Assembly (NCBI RefSeq): GCF_910592395.1
Contig: NC_088312.1
Coordinates: 6,138,001 to 6,202,000 of the forward strand
Reading direction: 5' to 3'
Length of the DNA stretch: 64,000 nucleotides
Source: Lineus longissimus
Taxonomy: Eukaryota; Nemertea; Pilidiophora; Heteronemertea; Lineidae
This document shows positions 58,366 through 64,000 of the stretch, piece after piece (the stretch's first letter is position 1; every line of letters starts with the position of its first letter). The notes below the pieces were generated by a model. That model was not told where the DNA came from. It ran no database searches and was given only the letters and a program-made list of their open reading frames with translations. Position numbers and translations under genes: made by a program.

Positions 58366-61300
58366 GTGCAAATGGGCATTTCTATAACATTTTAATATTT
58401 CCATTCATAGCACATCATGTTGTGAGTCCTAGAGTTGGTCTACTATGTCCTACATGCACTTGTAGTATGGGGGATGGGGAAATTGGAAAGATCCAAAAGA
58501 CTATAATGCCACAATTATGATGGTAATAAAGCGACATTCATAACAATGTAACGATTTTTTGGAAAACAAGTCTAGGCAAATTATTCCCCCTTGGAATTGA
58601 ATGAAGAGATGGAATATCACCTCAACATACTACATGGTTTATCAATCGTGGTGATGTCTGATTATAATGCATGAGACCAATTCGAAAAGAAAAAAATCCT
58701 TTCTTCATTTCTCTTTTATATTTCAAAACTTTTGAAATCCTGCAATGCCATGTGCGGAGAAGGAATCCCGTTCTCCAAAATGTTGAAAGGAAACTCTATT
58801 TGTCCCCTTCTAAATACGACTTACAAATCATCCGTCAAAGGATTGAATTGTGTGCATTCCACATGCTGGTGGTACATGTCATCATCCAAAGTTTTGGTTC
58901 ATTCAAGTCCTAGTAATGTACTTTTTCGTGCTTAAATACCCTCCCGCATCATGTGGCATGACCTGTGGTCCAGGTACTTAAAGGTCTTTAGTACAAGCAT
59001 AACACAACACCTACATGTATGTACAATGAAAGAAGCATGAGATAATCAATTAATTGAATTGAACGCAACCACTGCATACAAGACTACTAAGTCCATCATC
59101 AATATTTTCAATAATTGTGCTAACACCTCAAAACTTCAATCATCCTTACTTACATTCACTGTATGTAAATCCCATAAACAGTCCATTCCGAAAAAAAATT
59201 AATCCCAATAAAAATTCACAAATATCGGTAATCCACCATAACTACATACAATTCTGTGTGGCGCATATTTTCCATACTGCAAAAGCAAGTAGAACAAAAG
59301 CGTGTATGGTCGGGCAGCCACTCATATTCTCCATCTAACCCATGTGATCACCAACAGCCACCTGATGATTCTATTCACCAGTTATTGATTATATTGCGAC
59401 AATATCCTTGTGGAGACACCTGGTGTTATACTTTGGTGAAATCGACAAAAGTCTGGAAGCACGCTTCCACACTACAAGCCCTGCCTCTACTCTAGTATTG
59501 ACGCTTTTAGTGAGGCTTTGCTATCCCGTTCCGAGACCCAATTCACTAAGAATGACACGATTTTGTGTATGACATCATCAGTTTTAGGGCAGGTCTTCTC
59601 GTTCTTGAAGGTGGATACCGTGGTTCGGCCATGGAACCAGGTGGCTCTATCACGAACAAATAATGGCAAATTTGTGGGCCATTTGGGCAGTAAATGATAA
59701 CTTTTTACATTTAGATGTCCAGATAGAGTATAAAGACTTTTGACAAGTTGAGACAGCTTGATAATGATAACTAAGGCCGTACTAACCCCAATTTATGTAT
59801 ATTTGATAACGGGAGAGCAAAATGTCACTTATGTTGCAGCCATGCCGACATTGATGTTGTGTGTCGTTATCCCTCCTCTACCACCAATCATCCTCAAAAT
59901 AAGGCGATCGGCATCAGGATGGCTGTTGTACATTTTTGGTTGTCCCCCATGGTCATTATGGTTCCTGTTCACAGCTGATGTTCACGCATCAAAGTTCTTT
60001 TGATTGGGGTGGGCCGCCAATGAGGTCAAAAGTTGAAACTAGCACTTTGGACTCACGAGATTATAAGCCACTACAGCAATGTTCAGTAGTTTTATGGCGA
60101 CAAATCCAATCACTTAACCCAATACTTCCCTGAGAGCAATTAGCAAAGTTATGGAAAAGTACATTTGTAATAAGTTAAAAGCTACCAGCAAAAACAATGG
60201 ATAGTGGAACAGCATACAGTACTTGACAGCTCTGCTAACTTCGTGCAGCTTTAACATATACGGCTAACAGCAGGAAACATTGATATTTTGTCACCTCAAA
60301 TAGCGCAAGATGAAATGGGATGTTTTGTAACAAATGTATTGACATTTGACAACAGCCACCATGTGGACCCATTGTTAACCATGCACTTTTATGACTTCAG
60401 CAGCTTTGGAAATGGAAGTGTTGTCATGTTGAGAATAAACAATGTTTACATGTCAATCCCAGTTGCTGGTATGTTTATTTCACACTGTGGATCAACAATT
60501 CACCTGCCATTCATAATAAATCAGTCATCATTTTGCAGAATCATCAGTCATATATTATGCACTCAAGGCTGGGATCCAGTCATGCAGCATCCATTGTGGG
60601 CTTACAACAAACAGATCTGTAGCATCCTGATAACACAATGTCACCAATTTATTTATTCATTAGTAATTTCATTTTTTATTGACACGTTATTCAATACATG
60701 TACATAAAATTTTTTAGTTCCAACCTTTATCTTCCCATTCCCAAACCAAGATGTTTATTTTGACTGATCAGAATCATTTCATTTCTGGTTAGAAAAGAGT
60801 TCATTACATTTTTGATTTAGCTTTTAATTATTTAAAGGGGTAGAGGTGATGATTTGAGATTTGAACAATCCTGCAGACTTTAGAACGCGACATGTCCGTT
60901 TCAAATTAGAACTAGATTTATAGAGACATACATGTGCCGACAATTTGTTTTTTATGATAATAGTAAATTAATTACATTCCAATCTAATGAAGTTTATGAC
61001 CAAAAAGGCCTCGATCTACTAAAATATATTTCACATTTCTGCCCAAATATAAAAAAGAGGTGATCATTAGCATATCGAAAGCACAGCTGGCAATATATTA
61101 TTATTGAAAAATAATTTTTCAAATTCATGTATTGTAAAAAAGAACACTTTTTAACAAAAATCTGAAAATATTGCACGCTGACCGCCATTCATACTATATG
61201 GCTTTGTTGTCATTAAAATCTCTTGTTTACAGGACTAAAAGAGAAATTTTGCCTTATTTATAAGGTTGAGCATCTCAGTACCGGTACCGCCATTTTGGCA

Positions 61301-61799
61301 AGACCTCAACTCAAAATCCTAAAGCAATTAGAACTTTTTCAAACGTAGTGAATGCTTATTTCAAGTGCTGGAGTCTGTTTTTTGTTTTCCAGAGAACAGC
61401 CTCCAGGGTTTTAAATGAGCATTCAATTCATTTGGAAAGAGTTTTAATACTCCAATCCAAGGCAAGGTTTTGTTTACAAACATGAGGACTGAGATACATT
61501 TTACAATTACAAAGCTGTACAAAAAAGGTCACTGAGTGATATACACAAAGATCACTTATTTGGAGGAATTAAATAACCTAACTATACTTGAGCAATGAAA
61601 ACATATATTCAACACATGATCACATCTTCAGTTCTAAATTATCTGTTTTATTACCATTCCCTTGGATTGGGGTTGGAGTTGGACTGGAATAGGCCTATTG
61701 CTTTAGAATTTTGAGGTCTAGCCAAAATGGCGGTAACGATGGTCAACCCTTAATTTTGTGAATCATATCAATGCGTCAATGAAGTTAGATACATGAAAT

Positions 61800-62025
61800 A
61801 GGCCTTTTCGAAGAAGTCGAATCAAAACTTTGGACCAGCAGGGTCAGGCCCAGGCCCAACAATTTACAATAACTTAAACTAGGCCTATAAAAGTCGTATC
61901 AAACACGCACTCAAAACCCGTCAGAAGGGCTAAGCCGACAATGCCATAAGCCACTTTTTTTGTTCCAAATGAAATGCAAAATACATGACTGGTCAACGCC
62001 CAAACAAACTTCTTCGAAAAGGCCT
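61800..62025. mobile_element. MITE-like element with 18-bp perfect inverted repeats
   Basis: AGGCCTTTTCGAAGAAGT at 61800-61817 is exactly inverted at 62008-62025. The 226-bp element has no coding capacity. It lies about 175 bp downstream (in the minus direction) of the candidate REV3L 5' exon. Confidence 0.65.
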
Positions 62026-62200
62026 GTTTTCAAATTTTGTAAGCACTGACCACTGTGAGTGTGAGTCACTGCGAGTGTGACTGTGTCGGTGTTGTGTACA
62101 AAATGTACAGCGTCAGCGAAAAACGAAAACGAAACCGAGCAAAAAATGCTCGTATCGTCGATTCTACAACCAAATTGGTTTAAATACTTTACACCACATA

Positions 62201-62400
62201 CCTATCTAGGGTGTTACTTGTTTTCCTGAATTTTTTCCATCGTTAAATGACGAAAAACTGAGAAAATAGCGCAAATTTTTCAACAGGTGAAAACAGAAAA
62301 GTTGCTCGAAAATTTCCCTGAAGTTTTTGCAGGGGATATCAAACATGGCCGCTCGTCGGTGCATATGACGTCACGGCGTGGAATTCCGTTCATCATCGTG
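62201..62400 (-). promoter_or_regulatory. Candidate REV3L promoter and 5' UTR exon
   Basis: The acceptor at coding exon 1 requires an upstream non-coding exon. This locally CpG-containing segment has a perfect cAMP-response element (TGACGTCA, 62366-62373) and a YY1-like CATGGCCGC at 62344-62352. On the minus strand a good donor, GATAG|GTATGT, ends a possible exon at 62202. If used, the 5' UTR intron is about 6.5 kb. The link to REV3L is inferred from position and strand; the segment could instead serve a plus-strand transcript. Confidence 0.4.
62206..62346 (-). CDS. Possible upstream ORF (46 codons) in the REV3L 5' exon
   Basis: On the minus strand an ATG at 62346 opens 46 codons (MFDIPCKNFREIFEQLFCFH at its start) and closes with TAG four bases before the candidate splice donor. 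If this is the 5' UTR exon, ribosomes would meet this ORF before the REV3L start. Whether it is transcribed is unknown. Confidence 0.3.
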   Translation of the reverse strand: MFDIPCKNFREIFEQLFCFHLLKNLRYFLSFSSFNDGKNSGKQVTP

Positions 62401-62428
62401 TCAGTATCTATTTTAAGATCATACTCAC

Positions 62429-62641
62429 GTGTTGTTGTTTACTTTTTTGGGAAGGCATGATATGTCTTTATATGTCTCTGTATGTCTAGCTGCAAGCGAC
62501 AAGGCAATTGCTACATATGCCTTCCTTGACCCAGGCAGTACAGTTAACTTCTGCACCACAGACTTGATGAGGAGACTGGGGGCCAGTGGAAAGAAAGCTA
62601 GAATAACTCTCGACACCATTCATGGTTTCGAACTACTGTGA
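62429..62641 (+). pseudogene. BEL/Pao retrotransposon aspartic protease fragment
   Basis: The frame contains ATYAFLDPGSTVNFCTTDLM followed by RRLGASGKKARITLDTIHG, resembling the aspartic peptidase of BEL/Pao elements (LLD.GS..S.C...L...L). It stops abruptly at 62641, with no flanking gag, RT or LTR recognised, so it is a remnant. Confidence 0.6.
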
Positions 62642-62733
62642 AGCCAGCCAGGTGCTGTTCATTTTGCTTTAACCTTCTTGGAAACTGCTTGAGATGTGAA
62701 CAAATTTGTTATGAATCACCTTGGCTAATAATC

Positions 62734-62774
62734 AGTTCGTATTTTGGGTACATAAAGAACCTGAACTGTTCCGG
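62734..62774 (+). repeat. Direct repeat, copy 1
   Basis: AGTTCGTATTTTGGGTACAT...AGAACCTGAAC.GTTC; copy 2 is at about 63676-63716. The pair brackets the LINE remnant. Confidence 0.75.
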
Positions 62775-62916
62775 GGTCCGCCATGTGGTTGTGGCGTATT
62801 ACATGACATCATCACATGAACATTCCATGTCTTTGGCCTGGGCTTTGGGAGAATGATAGTAAGAAAAGAAAGTAGGAGATATCGCCAGTTATTCACATTG
62901 TTAGGAATGATGGTTA

Positions 62917-63319
62917 TTAAATCGTCAAGGGTGGCTCAAGTTCAGGGAGTGACTCTGCAATGCCGTTCTCGAGGAAGATGTTGCACAGGGTTGGTGACAG
63001 AAGGCAACCCTGCCTTACTCCTACCGAGCTGAGGAAGCACTTACTGACCTCTCCTACCTGAACTATGCTCCTCGATGCTGCATACAGTGCCTCTATGGCC
63101 TTGGTGATACCAGGGCTGATGTTGTATTTCCTTATAACTGCCCATAGAACCTTCCTGCCAGATCAAAGCAATTTGTAGTCTATGACGATGTGGTACGTGA
63201 ACTGGTTTGACAAGCTGCCTATACTTCTCGCATAATACCCTGAGGTTGAATGTCTGTTTTGTTGATGATGACCTGCCTTGACAGAAGGCCGATATGGATT
63301 CATAGTGGTGATAAACCAT
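62917..63319 (-). pseudogene. LINE reverse transcriptase remnant
   Basis: On the minus strand, QGRSSSTKQTFNLRVLCEKY is followed, after a frameshift near 63205 and an in-frame stop, by ISPGITKAIEALYAASRS and VRQGCLLSPTLCNIFLEN, a hallmark block of non-LTR reverse transcriptase. The catalytic Y-x-DD box is not present. It is a decayed fragment. Confidence 0.75.
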
Positions 63320-63675
63320 TCAATGTAGAGGGATGTCCAAACATGAGTTATTAGTATTTTATGATTCTGTAATTGTTGAAGGACTATAATTCTTAATTCT
63401 GGCGTTGGTCTCAATCTAAGCTTCCACATGACATGACCGGGCTCAAGGTCATATATTAACCCCCCTACGACGGCTAACTGCATCACACTCCCCACAGGAC
63501 ATCACAATCTTTTTCTTGTAGTTCATGCACATCCTCCCAGATGGCGCACAAGCAAAAGCCTCCAGACTCTCTAGAGAGCTGTTAGGACGAGTCCTGGTAA
63601 CCACCCTCATACTCCTTTAGGGTTTCTATCACCTAGCGCACATGTATTGTAGGGCCTATGGAAGTTAGTATTATT

Positions 63676-63716
63676 AGTTCGTATTTTGGGTACATACAGA
63701 ACCTGAACAGTTCGGC
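63676..63716 (+). repeat. Direct repeat, copy 2
   Basis: Nearly identical to 62734-62774, 942 bp downstream. The rest of 63.3-64 kb shows no gene. Confidence 0.75.
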
Positions 63717-64000
63717 TCCGGTGAAAAGTTTTGAGTGAGTGATGGTGTCCCAACGGGTGAGTCAATAAGAAAAAATCTGTTTCTCTTTCAAAAAAACTTT
63801 ATTGTTGTACATTACAAGGAAAACACATGACGATATGGAATGTAGTGTAGGAGGAAACCCGCATACCGGGAGAAAACCTACGCAATCGGAGGGAGTCGCC
63901 ATCTCCATCACACAGGTGACAGGCGCTTAGGTTTGAAATGACTTAACACATTGTACTTTATAGTTTATACAATGATCGTGGTCAATATTTTTTTTTACTG

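Larger units (their letters stand above)
55679..62200. other. Upstream region, probable REV3L 5' UTR intron
   Basis: No convincing coding exon was found on either strand. The longest open frame (60288-60707, plus) has no recognisable domain and no homologue I know. The region holds a MITE scrap, a decayed tandem repeat near 57.3-57.5 kb and a TIR element at its far end. Confidence 0.5.

Noticed and set aside
60288-60707. 139-codon plus-strand open frame
   Set aside because: Hydrophobic and Ile/Ser-rich, with no recognisable motif; probably chance in an AT-rich intron.

Overview
This is a eukaryotic genomic window. Spliced genes with GT-AG introns, AT-rich introns, many MITE-like repeats, a tRNA-derived SINE, and LINE and BEL/Pao remnants point to an invertebrate animal. 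The frequent TACATGTA and TAGGCCTA words suggest a marine lophotrochozoan or deuterostome, but I cannot name the species.

One gene dominates: REV3L, the catalytic subunit of the translesion DNA polymerase zeta, on the minus strand. I could join 29 coding exons from the ATG at 55666 to the stop at 19785. Every junction has GT-AG sites and compatible phase, giving a 21,651-nt CDS (7,216 aa). The order is: B-family N-terminal domain (exons 1-5), a long disordered middle (exons 6-15), exonuclease-like domain without catalytic carboxylates (exons 17-21), polymerase palm/fingers/thumb with intact motifs A, B and C (exons 22-27), and two C-terminal cysteine motifs (exons 28-29). Human REV3L is 3,130 aa. 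The extra length is almost all in exon 14, a 16.3-kb uninterrupted coding exon (27592-43898) with several expanded repeat arrays. Two REV7-binding motifs are conserved around the exon 14/15 junction. A splice acceptor just 5' of the ATG implies a non-coding first exon; the best candidate is near 62.2-62.4 kb, which has a CRE and a 46-codon upstream ORF.

Layout: 1-8.8 kb is mostly unexplained, with weak exon candidates. 8.8-11.7 kb is a mosaic of repeats containing a 1.2-kb tandem duplication whose two copies carry different insertions. 11.7-13.3 kb holds MITEs and small tandem repeats. 13.3-15.4 kb holds plus-strand exon candidates, including an unrecognised two-exon C-terminus ending at 15410, convergent with REV3L. 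15.4-19.8 kb is AT-rich and gene-free, and includes the REV3L 3' UTR. 19.8-55.7 kb is REV3L. 55.7-62.2 kb is probably its first (5' UTR) intron. 62.4-64 kb holds retroelement debris.

All assignments are from reading the sequence and remembered family features; no database search was run.
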